Assembly: GCA_036245805.1 (NCBI GenBank) | Contig: BTRK01000005.1 | Coordinates: forward strand, 25,771,474-25,835,473 | Length of the DNA stretch: 64,000 nt | Source of the DNA: Pristionchus mayeri | Taxonomy: Eukaryota > Nematoda > Chromadorea > Rhabditida > Neodiplogasteridae | Reading direction: 5' to 3' | In this document: piece after piece, positions 10,185-21,759 of the stretch | Layout of the letters: the number at the start of each line of letters is the position of its first letter | How positions within the stretch are numbered: the first letter of the stretch is position 1 | The notes under the pieces: model-generated | Told to the model about the DNA's origin: nothing | The model's input: only the letters and a program-made list of their open reading frames with translations | Database searches by the model: none | Program-made: the position numbers and the translations under genes

Positions 10185-11555
10185 GTGGGTATAGGTGGCA
10201 CAACTTTGGCGAAATGGTCGCCCAGGGCTCTAACTTTAGAACATGACCCCTGGGGCCAAATAACTTTTCAGCCGAAAGCGTGGCCCGAAATATCGATTTT
10301 TGATATATCAAAATCGATTTTTCCAACTTCAGATTTCGGTATCGAGCTGTAGCTCATTCGAAAGAGCATGAAATGCCATGTCAGAAAAAAAAGTTTCGTA
10401 GATCACCACTCTGAAAACCTAGTAAGATATCATTTGCGGATTCAAATTTTGAAATATACTATGTATTTTTTTATGCTGATTACGATGGAACCTTGAGCTA
10501 TGCTGATTTCCGGTTGGCGAGTACTCATACAAGCGCGTAACCATGACCCACTTCTGAATGAAAATTTTCAAACTTCCGCTTTCGGTATCTCATATTAGCT
10601 CATTCGAAAGAGCATGACAAGTTATGTCAGAAATCCAAAGGAATTCAGAATACATAATCGTTGACGTCAGTTATACTTGATCATTCAAAATTCTTCATGC
10701 GAAACGACGTGAAGTATTTCGACTATATCATTTTCACATTAAATTTTTGTTATTCGGGATATCGAAATTCGAATTCTATGCGCGAAAATACTCTAGAAAA
10801 TGCATGATAAGAGCACTTTGCAAAAACATGTTGAAATTCGATTTTTATATTGAAAATTTTGGCTTGAAAAATGGCGAAAAGGTTGAAATCTTGAAATGTT
10901 TTGCCAAGTGTATTTTCTGGCGTATTTTTAGAATTCGAATTTCGATACCAAAATGCAATCTGAAAATGCTAAAGTCGAAATACCTCACGTTTTTTAGCAA
11001 ACGAATTTCAAATGATTATGTTTAAATGGCGTCAAGGTGGATGGATTCTGGTTTCATAACTTTTCATGTTCTTTCGAATGAGCTAATAGTCGATACTGAA
11101 ATCGGAAGATTGAACATTTTCATTCAGAAGTGGGTCATGGTTGTCCGCTTGTATGAGTACTCGCCAACCGGAAATCGGCCTAACTCAAGGTTCCATCGTA
11201 ATCAGCATAAAAAATACATAATATATTTCAAAATTGGAATCCGGAAATGATATCTTAGTGGGTCTCAGAGTGGTGATCTACCATGCGTGATGGAAAAGTG
11301 CACATCTCGAGCTCTAAGTGACGTTGATGGATTCTGAATTCCTTTGGGTTTCTGACATAACTTTTCATGCTCTTTCGAATGAGCTACAGCATGATGCCGA
11401 AATCTGATGTTGGAAAAATCGATTTTGGTAGATCAAAAATCGATATTTCGGGTCACGCTTTAGGCTGAAAGGTTATTTCGCCCTAGGGGTCATGTTCCCA
11501 AAGTTCGAGCTCCGGGCGATCATTTTGACCGAGTTGTGCCATCATACCTGCAGTC
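10185..11555. mobile_element. Foldback element with four copies of the AAAGAGCAT core
   Basis: The outer 560 bases on each side are inverted copies, starting GGTGGCACAACTTTGGCG and ending in the complement of GGTATGATGGCACAACTC. The shared core lies near 10354 and 10600 on the left and, complemented, near 11055 and 11353 on the right. The loop (about 10740-11010) is AT-rich with no tRNA-like box. It resembles the TTAA family inside, but its outer ends lack AACGCTGTCTCC. Confidence 0.75.
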
Positions 11556-11712
11556 CCACGGAGGGTTTTAATTAGTCAATGTAACCCAGAAAAAGACTCT
11601 CTGACAGGAGTTTAACACGATAATCACATATCTATAATAGAGATAGAGATTCTCTTATGTGATGAGGAGCAAAAGATATTGACACATGGAGGGATCGAAC
11701 TTGCCAAGCATA
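11556..11712. other. Spacer between foldback elements
   Basis: AT-rich, with a local GATAGAGATTCTC-type inverted repeat near 11625-11655. No gene. Confidence 0.4.
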
Positions 11713-12371
11713 GGTGTCCAGGAATGGCGGCGAGGGGGGGGGGGGTACTGAGCATCGCCCCAAATTTGGGGCGGTGCGCAAGCATGAATAGGGTCATGGT
11801 AAAATCGATAATAAGTCATGGTAGGTCAAGACTAAGTACCGTACCCAATCGATAGTACAGTACCTCCAGATACCGTATATCAGGCCTCTCACGAGAGAAT
11901 CAGATCAACGAGTTGACATTCAAATTTTAAGAAATTCAGTGTTTTATGTCTCCATTCAGTACTTGCCTAGACTAAACTAAAACCGAAGTTTCAGATTTTT
12001 ATCATGCGCTGCAGCTGCTGCAGGTTGCTGCAAAGTTCTGAAAATGACCACTGTTTTAAGAGGTTTTCACACATCAAAGTGGTCGTTTTTCATCTCAGAA
12101 GTGATTTTATGATCACTAGATAGATTTTGGCGGAAGTTGTTCATTTTAAACATATGCGACCGTTGCAGCACAAGTATGCCAAACAAGTTTTTAATTTATA
12201 ACTTGAACGCTGATTTTTTCCAAAGAACAAATTTTCCGCAGTTTTGTAGAGCTTGAAATTATGTACAAGACATATTTTTTGCGAAATTTATCTCTGTGGT
12301 CCTGGTAGTTTCCCAGAGCGCCGAAAGTCTCGCAGTGGGCTGCACGTCTGAAGTCTCAATCTCAAGGTCGC

Positions 12372-12384
12372 GGGTTCGAATCCC
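12372..12384 (+). promoter_or_regulatory. tRNA-like B box, left arm
   Basis: GGGTTCGAATCCC is a perfect B box and could form a T-stem/loop with the flanking GGTCGC and GGCC. No clear A box is present at tRNA spacing. Confidence 0.55.
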
Positions 12385-12489
12385 GGCCGTGGAAACAATT
12401 TTTTTTTGCCAATGCAAATTGGCGCGGAAACTTTCTTAAATGTGCTAAAATGATGAAAGAATCAAACAAAACAATATTTGTCGCCTCCG

Positions 12490-12500
12490 GGAGTCGAACC
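12490..12500 (-). promoter_or_regulatory. tRNA-like B box, right arm
   Basis: On the minus strand this reads GGTTCGACTCC, matching the B-box consensus, and faces the left-arm copy across the loop. Confidence 0.55.
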
Positions 12501-13708
12501 TGCGACCACAACCCCCCCCCCCCCCCCCCCCCCGATTTCCCTTTTGCAGCCCATTGCAAGACATTCGACGCTCTGGGAAACAATCAGGACCACAGAGATA
12601 AATTCCGCAAAAAATATGACTTGTACAGAATTTCAAGCTCTACAAAACTGCGAAAAATTTACTCTTGGGAAAAAATCAGTGTTCAAGTTATAAATTAAAA
12701 ACTTGTTTGACATGCTTGTGCTGCAACGGTCGCAAATGTTAAAAATGAACAACTTCCGCCAAAATCTATCAATTGATCATTAAACCACTTCTGAGATAAA
12801 AAACGACCACTTTTATATGTGAAAACCTCTTAAAACTGAGACCATTTATCAGATCTTTGCAGCAACATGCAGCAGCTGCAGCGCATCATAAAAATCTGAA
12901 ACTTCGGTTTTAGTCTAGACTAGGCAAGTACTGAATGGAGACATAAAAAACAGAATTTCTTAAAATTTGAATGTCAACTGAAAATGTCGATTTGTCCCGA
13001 TTCTCTCGTGAGAGCCCTGATATGGCTACCGTAACCCACTAGCATCACTAACTGACTTTATTTTCAAAAAATCAAAGTACAGTACCCAAATGAAAAAATC
13101 AAAGTACCATAACCAATCGATGGTACAGTACCCCAAAATACCGTCTACCACTACCGTAACTCCGGAATATCGCGAACTAACTTTATTTTTATAAAAATAA
13201 ATTACCATGACCAATCGATAGTACAGTACCCCCAGATACCGTATACCACTACTGTAACCTACCGCAACCTAGCGCAACCCTCGAATATCGCAAACTAACT
13301 TTATTTTTAAAAAGTCCTGGTACCGTGCTCAATCGATTCTACAATACCCAAGTAACTACCGTAACCCAGTTCCGTGGGTCAGATCCAGTTCCTTGGGTCA
13401 AACATTTTTCTAAAAATCCAAAATCGAAAATAAAATTAATGTTAATTATATTTCCGTATATATAATTAATGTAGAATCATCTTATGATCTGTTTGGGATT
13501 TTTAGAAAAAATTTCGATTTTTTAGAAAAATGTTTGACCCAAGGAACTGGATCTGACCCACGGAACTGGGTTACGGTAGTTACTTGGGTACTGTAGAATC
13601 GATTGGGCACGTTACCAGGACTTTTTAAAAATAAAGTTACTTTGCGATATTCGAGGGTTGCGCTAGGTTACGGTAGGTTACGGTAGTGGTATACGGTATC
13701 TGGGGGTA

Positions 13709-14783
13709 CTATATATATATTTATGCTATTTCGTACGAAATAACGTGAGATAACATTTAAAATAGAACAGGAAATTCATGACGATGAGAATCAATAGTTA
13801 ATGACTGGATTAAAGGGTCATGAAGTCAGGAGGATCTACTCAGGGGAACTGGTTTCATTCTTGGTATTTACTAAAAGCCTTGCCGCTCTTGGAAAGTAGC
13901 TATTGTGTCTGTAGTTATGATTCGAACCAGGGTTGTTGAAGTTCATGCCGTTTCGCGTGTGGTAAATTTTGAAATAATGTTGTTTTCGGTTGGATATACT
14001 ATATTTGCCTCGGATGAGATTTGTGGCTACTCTTACATCAATCGTTATTCTACGCTTCTCTAAGGACTCAATGCCTAGTTTCTTATTGCGGTCGAAAGCG
14101 GTAGGCATATTTTCCCAAGTATGATCAAAACAGCGCATAAATAAACGACGTGTGAAGTAGTTTTGTATCTTTTCGAGTTCCTTTTTATCCTTGTTTTGGT
14201 AAGGGTTGAAGACGGAGGAAGCGCTTTCTAAAATCGGTCTGATGTACATTGCGTACGTTTTGAGGAGTACTTCTATATTTTTGGTTCGTAAAGCTCTTAG
14301 GATAGTGTGACAGGTAGTTTTGGCCTTAATGGATATGGTAGTGCAATGATCGGAGAAAGAGAGGTTTTTCTGGATAACAAAACCGAGGTCTTTTACTGTT
14401 TGTTTTTGTTCCAAAGTAGTGGTTCCTATGGTATATGTTCGCATTGTATTTGCTCTGCCTAGGTGCAATGAGTTGCACTTATGTGCAGCAAGAGGAAGTT
14501 GCCATTTTTCTGACCAGTGTACGATAGTGTCAATCGCAGCTTGTAATGGTACAGATGAATTTCCCTTCCTAAAGGACCGATATATTTTTATATCATCAGC
14601 ATACATTCTTGCAACTACGCCATGGTTTTGCACTAGAGTGGGAATTTCTGAGGTGTAAATAAGGAAAAGCAAGGGACCTAGGACTGAGCCCTGTGGGACG
14701 CCGCTAGTTACAGGCATTGAGGTAGAGAGCACATCTTTTACTCGAACTTGGAATGATCTATCTGAGAGATATCCTGTAATGTA
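13709..14783 (-). pseudogene. 5'-truncated LINE copy (reverse transcriptase C-terminal half)
   Basis: A minus-strand open frame of 298 codons (13836-14732) begins inside the RT domain. It keeps TSGVPQGSVLGPL, the ARMYADDIKIY catalytic box and the full C-terminal tail ending in TSSPE. Nearly every residue matches the corresponding part of the LINE at 31.0-33.9 kb, so this is the same family. The 5' end is truncated near 14783, and the 3' end is an AT-rich tail (ATATATATATTTATGC) at 13709. It sits in the right arm of the composite foldback, splitting GGGGTACT from GTACTATCG. Endonuclease and the first RT motifs are absent. Confidence 0.9.
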
Positions 14784-15244
14784 CTATCGATTGGTCATGG
14801 TAATTTATTTTTATAAAAATAAAGTTAGTTCGCGATATTCCGGAGTTACGGTAGCTGTATACGGTATTTTTGGGTACTGTACCATCGATTGGTTACGGTA
14901 CTTTGATTATTTCATTTGGGTACGGTACTTTGATTTTTTGGAAATAAAGTCAGTTAGTGATGCTCGAGGGTTACGGTAGCCATATACGGTATCTGGAGGT
15001 ACTGTACTATCGATTGGGTACGGTACTTAGTCTTGACCTACCATGACTTATTATCGATTTTACCATGACCCTATTCATGCTTGCGCACCGCCCCAAATTT
15101 GGGGCGGTGCTCAGTACCCCCCTGTCGCCGCCGGCGTGGACACCTATGTTGCCAAGTATTTGGTTGGTGCAAAAGTCTTGCGGTTTTTTTAAATATTTTG
15201 CCTTCCATCTTTCTTTCAGTTTGACCGATGACCTTTCGTATATT

Positions 15245-15722
15245 ACTGTGAGAATAGAAAGCGTAGTCCGTGGTGTGGCGTGCGAGATTTACAAGGAATG
15301 ACCGCGAGGGTAGGTTGGAGTTTTTGAACGAGACCTAGCGCGATCGAAAGAGGATCAAGTTCTAAGACCTTCCACGTTTTTCATATCTGCTAAACGCCTC
15401 TGTGTACGTCTGGGAGGTAGTGGAATTTTCGAACATAGCCTCAGAAATGAACGGTTTAAGACCTCTCCACACTATGATCCCAGACACCCAAAGTGGTGTT
15501 TAGCAGATATGAAAAACGTAGAAGTTGTTAGAATTTGATCCTCTTTCGATCGCGCTAGGTCTCGTTCAAAAACTCCAACCTACCCTCGCGGCCATTCCTT
15601 GTTAGTACATTTGTTTCTAAATATACGCGGAACTCGGAGGAAAAATGTTCCGCGTATACTTAGAAACAAATATACTAAATCTCGCCCACCACACCACGGA
15701 CTACGCTTTCTATTCTCACAGT
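15245..15722. mobile_element. Foldback MITE with ACTGTGAGAATAGAA termini, long copy
   Basis: Same 15-base terminus as the element at 740-969, and again flanked by TA. The arms contain GATCGCGCTAGGTCTCG and its complement. A separate short hairpin has landed in the right arm. Confidence 0.8.
15602..15678. mobile_element. Small hairpin insertion nested in the MITE
   Basis: TTTGTTTCTAAATATACGCG and its complement face each other around a ~15 base centre. The left arm of the host MITE lacks this block, which shows it to be a later insertion. Confidence 0.6.
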
Positions 15723-16399
15723 AATTACTAATGAGGCCTTGCATACTCTTTCATATGCGCACCCTATCAGCATTGCCCAATCGGAGAGGCGAGAGCAGGA
15801 CAAAGTTAAAATTGCGAAAATTTATCCATCGAAAACGACACATTTCTCGATATTATGTTTCCTCTGAAGCCATGAGTCCCACGCCGCAGTGTGAGAGCCC
15901 TAGGCTTTTCATGCGTCGCGGGACGCGTCGCGATCATTGTCTATGTTTCTCAAACTCGTCTAAATTGAATTTCCTTTTGGCTTAGGGTAGTTCAGCATGC
16001 CCGATTTCATGAAAGCAAATTAGAATTATTTTTAAAAAATATATAATAGAAGTTCCAGATTTCTAAAAATTAAAAGTGAACGCGTTTATAAAAAGGCGCA
16101 TCCGCACAAGGTTCCTGGCCATTTTTGGGTTTATTTTTTATATGATAAATAAGCTTATGGCATGCCATTTGTGTGAAAGGCCAGAGAATGTAAAAATATT
16201 TAAAAATATTGATGCATGGGCCGTTTGAAATTTGAATTTAACGGTAAAAATGTTTTGTGTCGGTCGGTCACTAGGGCCTCTTATCATGAATATCCTTAGT
16301 GATAAGGTTCAATTTCATAAGGTTCGCTCGTTTCCGAGACTCTGCGTTTTCTTATGGGTGTGATTGTCGTGGAAGTATGACTGCTCAATTCCTGGTGGT
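15723..16399. other. Repeat-derived spacer
   Basis: Around 15870-16010 the sequence is partly the inverse of 45120-45240 (GGGCATGCTGAACTACCCTAA block). No gene is supported. Confidence 0.4.
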
Positions 16400-17455
16400 T
16401 ATATGAAGCTCCCATCTTTACCCTATGCATACTTTTTCTCATGGATCCCTCGTGAATAATGTCCGTGATCTAGGTGTCCAAGTCCGCTCTGACCTCAAGA
16501 ATTCTTGTTTTATTAAAACCCGTGCTCAGAAAGCCACTTCTAAGTTATTCCTGCTCCTTAAGCCCTCCCATTCAACTGCCCCACCATCCTTCTTCGTAGT
16601 TACAAAGCATATGCCCTTCCCCTCCTTGACTTTGCATCCCCCTTTTGGAATCCACATTACATATCTGACATTGAGACTCTTGAAAAAGTTCAACATGTTT
16701 TCACCCGGTAAGTATTCTATCGTTGTTTCCCCTCCCCTTCCTATCCTCTTTCCTTACCTTCTTATTCGGATCGCTTGAAAACTCTTGGCCTGCGCCCGCT
16801 TACTGAGAGGAGAGTCATAGGAGATCTGTGTATGACTCATATGATTATGACTGGTTCTAATATCGTCCCTCGTTCATCATTCTACGCCTACAAACCCCAG
16901 CGAGACCGTACCTCTTCCTTTGGTATTAAAGTTACCCAACAAGGACGAAATTGACCCATTATTTTTTGTCCTCCATCGAATAGCCGATGGTTGAATTAGT
17001 ATAGAATGAATATACAAAAATGCTAAAAATCAATAATAGCCTCAAGGGAAAGCCGGAAATGATCCGCGCTCTCTCACTTTTGCATACTCTCTCGTACACG
17101 CGACGGGATCAGGGTGAGATCAGGGTTTCGTCCTTGTTGGGTAACTTTAACATTGAAATGACAACAAGCATCGCCAGATTCCACTCTTTCCCTGTTCGAA
17201 CATCCCGATGGTATTCTCAACTTCCCGATGTCATTCGCACTGCCCCCAACATCCGAGTATTTAAGCATCGATTGGAAAGCCACTCGATAGTCGTAGACCT
17301 TTCTCCCTCAATGACTCAGGAGAGTCCCCCCCCCCCCCCTCCCATCTCACACCCCCCTCTTCCCTTTCTCTGAGAAGGTGACCTAGGGCAGCTCTCTCTA
17401 GAATCATTTTCGCGTTATTTTCTTTACTATTTCTTTCCCCTTCCATTAATTAGTT
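16400..17455 (+). pseudogene. 5'-truncated LINE relic A, RT C-terminal part
   Basis: The plus-strand frame from 16425 reads VRDLGVQVRSDLKN and KATSKLFLLLK, typical of the region after the YADD box in CR1-like elements. It then loses frame, regains it (ETLEKVQHVFTR, SDRLKTLGL) and ends with FHSFPVRTSRWYSQLP, the usual LINE C-terminus. It is interrupted by a TTAA MITE at 16930-17146. Several frameshifts and stops make it non-functional. It differs from LINE B just downstream, with which it lies head to tail. Confidence 0.8.
16930..17146. mobile_element. TTAA-flanked MITE (piggyBac-like target)
   Basis: Inverted ends AGTTACCCAACAAGGACGAA and its complement, flanked by TTAA at 16926-16929 and 17147-17150. 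The body matches 2670-2752 and the outer parts of 48239-49738. It splits the reading frame of LINE relic A, so it inserted later. Confidence 0.85.
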
Positions 17456-17502
17456 GATCTTTGGTCCCTTTCTACTCCACCCTGGCTAAAAGGGCCCTTC
17501 CC

Positions 17503-18165
17503 ATGTCTCCCCCTCAGGCGGCTTCTCACCCGGGCAAAAAGCAGGCTGGCAATTTCACAAACATGTGCGTGTCGGCACACTCTTTGGCCCTCGAGGATGC
17601 CCCCTCTGGGATGGACACGGAGAAGTGGAAAACCATCACGGAACTGCTCCACAATATGGCGAAAGCTCTCGAGCGTGTCGCCGAGCAGTTCAGAGATGGT
17701 CCCTCTGCCTCTTCCCCCTTCCCTCTCTCTGTCCAGTCTTCCGTGGCCTCATCTCTCCCCTCCACTTCCTCCAATCTCTTTCCTTCCTCTCGCACTCCTT
17801 CCGCCCCCCTCCTCTCGAATGCCGATGATCCCGTCGAGGCCCATGTCAGAGCGCGTTCCCTCGTGATTTCGGGTGTTCCCGAGGCCGATTCATCTCTGAC
17901 TCTTGACGAGAAATTGGCGGGGGATAGCAAGACAGTGGGTCTCCTGCTATCCCTTCTAGAGGTTGAAGCGATGCCACAGATGGTCTATCGTATGGGAAGG
18001 CAGGGAGACAAGCCACGTCTCCTCAAGGTTGTCCTCCCCTCTCGCTCCCATCTCTTATCTGCACTCAAACACGCCTCTGTTCTCCGCGCTAACCAGGAGT
18101 ACAGGGGTATATATATTCGCAAATCGCAGACGAGAGAGGAGAGAGAGAGAGAGGAAAGGCACTGA
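17503..18165 (+). CDS. LINE B ORF1 (nucleic-acid-binding chaperone type)
   Basis: About 220 residues from MSPPQAASHPGKK. A helical stretch (ITELLHNMAKALERVAEQ) is followed by a Ser/Pro linker, then RSLVISGVPE, VYRMGRQGDKPRLLKVVLPS and YIRKSQTREERE. That order is typical of ORF1 proteins of nematode CR1-like LINEs, which bind the element RNA. The frame stops in a GA-repeat run (18135-18165). The next frame continues with ALRDSLKVLRAS and FVFYRDQLWHKDDIRTG, so a one- or two-base slip in the repeat has cut off the C-terminus. Confidence 0.75.
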   Translation: MSPPQAASHPGKKQAGNFTNMCVSAHSLALEDAPSGMDTEKWKTITELLHNMAKALERVAEQFRDGPSASSPFPLSVQSSVASSLPSTSSNLFPSSRTPSAPLLSNADDPVEAHVRARSLVISGVPEADSSLTLDEKLAGDSKTVGLLLSLLEVEAMPQMVYRMGRQGDKPRLLKVVLPSRSHLLSALKHASVLRANQEYRGIYIRKSQTREEREREERH

Positions 18166-18328
18166 GAGATTCCCTCAAGGTGTTGCGTGCATCTGATTCG
18201 GATTGTCCATTTGTGTTCTATCGCGATCAGCTTTGGCACAAGGACGACATCCGAACAGGTAAGCGTACCCACCTCCCTCCTCAGGGAAACTGATTTGTCG
18301 TACATCACCTTCGTATTCTGACTCTGTT

Positions 18329-20910
18329 GTGCCGTTATCCATTGACTGCCTCTCGATTGACATAGCATCTATTCCCCCCTTTCCTTCTTTCCCTCTCCCT
18401 CTCTGTCTCCTCTCTCTTCCCCACACTCTCTCGCCTCCTCCATCTCTTCCCCCCGTCCTTCCTCCTCTAATCAATCAGTCGTCCTCTACAGTCCTTCCTC
18501 CCCCCCTTCACTGCTCTTTATTCAACTCTCGATCGCTCTGTAATAAGCTCCCCGATCTGCATGTAATTCTCTCTATTGATAAGCCTGACCTTCTCTTTAT
18601 AACTGAGACTTGGCTCTCTTCCAAAATATTGGACTCTGAGTTGCTTCTTTCTTCCCCTATCGCATCTTCCGTTCCGATCGTCCTCGTCGTGGGGGCGGAG
18701 TATGTCTTCTCATTCGTGATCACCTCCCCTGTTCTGGAGTAACAATCCCTTCCTCAATCTCTAGTGATATTCTCGCGGTTGATGTTCATTCCATCACAAC
18801 TCTTGTTCCTACACGCTTCATACTCGTCTATAGGCCTCCCAACACAACCACTGCTCAAAATACTCAATTGTTTGATGTTATATCTTCCCTGGTTACAGTG
18901 CAGCATCAAGTGGTTGTGCTGGGCGACCTAAATTTACACATTGATTGGCCCTCTCCTGGCGTGCTTTCCTCTCAAGCTTCGTGCTTATTTGACCTCTCCA
19001 TTGATCTTGATCTCAATCAGATGGTTCCCTCTCCTTCCCTAAACAATCATTTCCTTGATATCATCCTATCACCTCACGGAGTAGTTTCCAATTGCTGCTT
19101 ATCAGCCCCTTTTAAAAATTCTGATCACTCTACGATTAACTTTGACTTCCATTTCCCCCTTGATCAGCCCATAGTAGTGCAATCATATGATTTTCGTAAA
19201 ACTGACTTTTCCGGACTCGAAAATGCACTACATGTGTTGAACTGGGAGGAATCGCTTTCTGACTTCACCGATATCTCAGGCATGTATAATCGATTCGTCT
19301 CGTGTATAACTGATATGTTCCCGACCTTTGTCCCTCTCAAGAAGACTTCCCTTCACTCTGATCACTACCCTCCCCACATTAAGTCCCTTCTTACACATAA
19401 ACGCGCACTTTTCAACAAGATTCATCTTCGCCCTGTGCACTCCCAGTTTCTTTTAGTTTCTCTCAAATTAGATAAGGAAATACGTAAGTACGTACGTTGT
19501 TATGAGAACCGTCTACTTGCCAGTAACCATAGCCGTTCATTCTACCGTTATGTATCCACCCGTTTCAAATCTAAAGCTTTATCCATCCCATCCATCGTGG
19601 CATTGGACGGATCCGTTATCACTAGTAATTCTCTAAAGGCTGAATCTCTTGCCGATTATTTCACTTCTGTTTACACTCGTGATGACGGATCTCTTCCATC
19701 TTGCCCTACCCGCGTTTCTCAATCTATTCCCTTATCAGTCATCCTACCTCACGATGTCTCTTCTATTCTGAGGAAACTATCTTCCTCTTGTTCTCTCCCA
19801 TCTGATTCCATCCCATCTATCATTTTTAAAAATTGCTTCCGATCCTAATCTACTCCTCTTGCGCATATTTTCAATTACAGTACTATGCTAGGTGATATTC
19901 CTTCCTTGTGGAAATCCTCAATTGTTATTCCAATCCCCAAAAATGCCTCTCCTCCTCTCCTCTTTGGGGGGGGGGGGGGGCCTCTCCTCTTTTTGCTATA
20001 CACTTTCGATCTCCCTTCCGTTTTCTCCCCCTTTCCAAGACTAACTTGTCGGCTCTTTGCTGATGACATCAAGCTCTTTACTACTTTTGATCCACTCTTT
20101 CCTTCCGACTCCCTCTCACAGCTTCAATCGGGGATTAATGGGTTCTTAGAATACTGCAAAAAATGGCAGATAGAAGTTGCTGAAACTAAATGCAACGCCC
20201 TTCACATAGGCAAAAACAATCCCAAAACTAGCTATTCCTTAATCTCTTGCAATTTTGTAGTCATGGACTCAATTCGTGATCTAGGTGTCTTTATTGATCC
20301 TCTATTGAATTTTGACTCTCATATCCATACTGTTTGTCATAAGGCATCATCATTAGTTTATTTACTCTTCCGTAGTATCAGCTGCACGATCGTCGCCCCA
20401 TATATATCAGCGTTCAAATCCTTCATTCTTCCCATACTAGAATATGCCTCTCCCGTCTGGTCACCCTCCTCATCTGGTCGTATTCACAAATTAGAAAAAG
20501 TCCAACATCTTTTTAGTAGACTATTATATTATCGTTGCTCCCGAACTGATCTGTCTTTCCCCCCTTATTCTGATCGTTTAGCCCTTTACTCTCTACATTC
20601 TCTTTATGCTCGCCTTATTGTAATTGACATAGTGCTTGCTCTCAAAATTTTTGCCAACACTGTTGAGTTGCATGTTAGTAATTTCTACACGTATAGGACT
20701 ATTAGCAGACGTCATAGTGCCTTTGTTCTCCACATTCCCGCTTTCCGTAAGGAAAATTTGAAAGCTTCGTTTGCACATAGAACAGCCAGACTCCTAAATA
20801 AGCTTCACTTAATTTGTAATCCTCTGTTGTCGGTAGAGACTGTTAAGATTCATTTGCTAAATCACCCAAATCTTCTATGTACTCTAGGAATAGAAATCAG
20901 AAATCTTTAG
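18329..20910 (+). pseudogene. LINE B ORF2 (APE endonuclease and reverse transcriptase), broken
   Basis: The endonuclease starts CSLFNSRSLCNKLPDL...FITETWLSS in one frame, and shifts near 18690 to the frame holding VVVLGDLNLHIDWP and NSDHSTINFDF, the GDxN and SDH active-site blocks. A TAA at 19846-19848 interrupts the linker. The frame then resumes through SLWKSSIVIPIPKNASP into a run of G (about 19966-19980) and on to GPLLFLLYTFDLP, CRLFADDIKLF and the C-terminal domain. Compared with the LINE at 31 kb, about 430 bp of the RT core is missing at the G run: the NYRP, YGFR and DFAKAFD motifs and part of GVPQGS. It cannot encode an active RT. Confidence 0.88.
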
Positions 20911-21175
20911 CAACTATCACCACCCCTCACCCTTTTCTATCTCTTCTCGATCCCCCATCCATTCACATACCCCCTTCGATCTTCTCCTATCTGTCACACA
21001 AGCTTCCAATAAGACATACATTGGACTAGCGGCCACTCCTCCCGCTCACGAGGTTCCCTCCCCTCGACACTATCCTCTCTTGTGCGACAAAATTTGGAAG
21101 ATCGACCCCCCCCCCCTCCCTCCTTCTCCCTCCCCCACTTTCACGCACATTCTGCACCTGCCGACGCACCCTAGT

Positions 21176-21444
21176 AAAAGGTAAAAAAGGTAAAGGTGCA
21201 GCCACGTCAAGCGATTTTACAGTCGTGAACGACTACGCTAGGTGGTGTAGTGCGGTGAGGCCGACTACTGCTAGGACTACGTAACCCTGCTGTCCAAAGT
21301 GCTTCTAGGGATCGTTACCTTTCGCGACCGCGGTCACTACCAATTTACCGACCCCGGAGGGATAGGGGGCTTGGTCTGCCCAGGCGGGGGATCGAACTCG
21401 GGGCCCTTGACGGGCGGCGCCTCACACCACTGCGCCACCCACGC
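21176..21444 (-). mobile_element. tRNA-derived SINE, copy 2, with 9 bp target duplication
   Basis: Minus-strand copy of the element at 5979. A box at 21427-21437 and B box at 21389-21399, read on the minus strand. It is flanked exactly by CACCCTAGT at 21167-21175 and 21445-21453, a 9 bp direct repeat as made by LINE-type target-primed insertion. The target is the 3' UTR of LINE B, which dates the SINE as younger. Confidence 0.9.
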
Positions 21445-21507
21445 CACCCTAGTGGTGTACGATAAATAAAATAAAAATCAATAAATCTGCAATCATTAAT
21501 TAATTAA

Positions 21508-21759
21508 TTAATTAATGTATTCACGGTATCGTCGCGCCTCGGGCGTAGATAAATTATTATTATTATGGATGATGGAAGTTACATTCAATTTTTCTGAAAC
21601 GAGAAAGGTGCCGGCGCCAATATTTTTTTCTGAGAATAAAGTCTCTTCGTGGGTGAATATAGCGCACTCATAGTGAAGCCTGTATGATTGGTCTTCGATG
21701 CAAAAAATCCGAAAAAGTTTCATGTAGCCAGCATCGACAGCATATTTTCAATAGGATGT
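21508..21759 (-). CDS. Coding-like fragment, unidentified
   Basis: Minus-strand open frame reading YAVDAGYMKLFRIFCIEDQ, HYECAIFTHEE and GAGTFLVSEKLNVTS, ending in TAA inside the LINE tail. Composition is protein-like, but there is no acceptor at its start and no recognised family. Part of its end (TACGCCCGAGGCGCGACGAT) looks like a dispersed repeat. Confidence 0.22.

Larger units (their letters stand above)
11881..13019. mobile_element. Foldback element with tRNA-like boxes, ATAT / CTCTCACGAGAG family, copy 1
   Basis: Runs CAGGCCTCTCACGAGAG... to ...CTCTCGTGAGAGCCCTG and is flanked by ATAT (11877-11880, 13020-13023), which occurs once in the intact arm of the host element near 14985. The arms are ~480 bases and include a CTGCAGCTGCTGCAG block. 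Near the loop the left arm has GGGTTCGAATCCC (12372-12384) and the right arm the complement of GGTTCGACTCC (12490-12500), both pointing inward. A C-homopolymer of about 20 bases lies at 12511-12533. Confidence 0.85.
11713..15144. mobile_element. Composite foldback element, TA / GGTGTCC family
   Basis: The termini are GGTGTCC...GGACACC with TA on each side (11711-11712 and 15145-15146), as expected of a Tc1/mariner-type target. The arms are built from the TACGGTA / CAATCGATAGTACAGTACC vocabulary, with the centre near 13450. Two later insertions enlarge it: another foldback in the left arm (11881-13019) and a LINE 3' fragment in the right arm (13709-14783). Removing these leaves arms of about 600 bases. 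A sister copy lies at 54548-55598. No transposase is encoded. Confidence 0.85.
17440..21520 (+). mobile_element. LINE B (CR1-like non-LTR retrotransposon), damaged
   Basis: About 4 kb: ORF1 (17503-18165), ORF2 remains (18329-20910), a pyrimidine-rich 3' UTR with a SINE inserted at 21176-21444, and a terminal (TTAA)n run at about 21490-21515. Its lesions are a frameshift in a GA run at the end of ORF1, another near 18690, a stop at 19846 and a deletion of the RT core at a G homopolymer. Confidence 0.85.

Noticed and set aside
12450..12700. Proline-rich plus-strand and glycine-rich minus-strand frames
   Set aside because: Produced by the C homopolymer in the foldback loop; no coding signature outside it.
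17440..21520. Spliced host gene with introns
   Set aside because: The breaks between reading frames lack splice sites and coincide with repeats; the endonuclease and RT motifs identify a damaged LINE.
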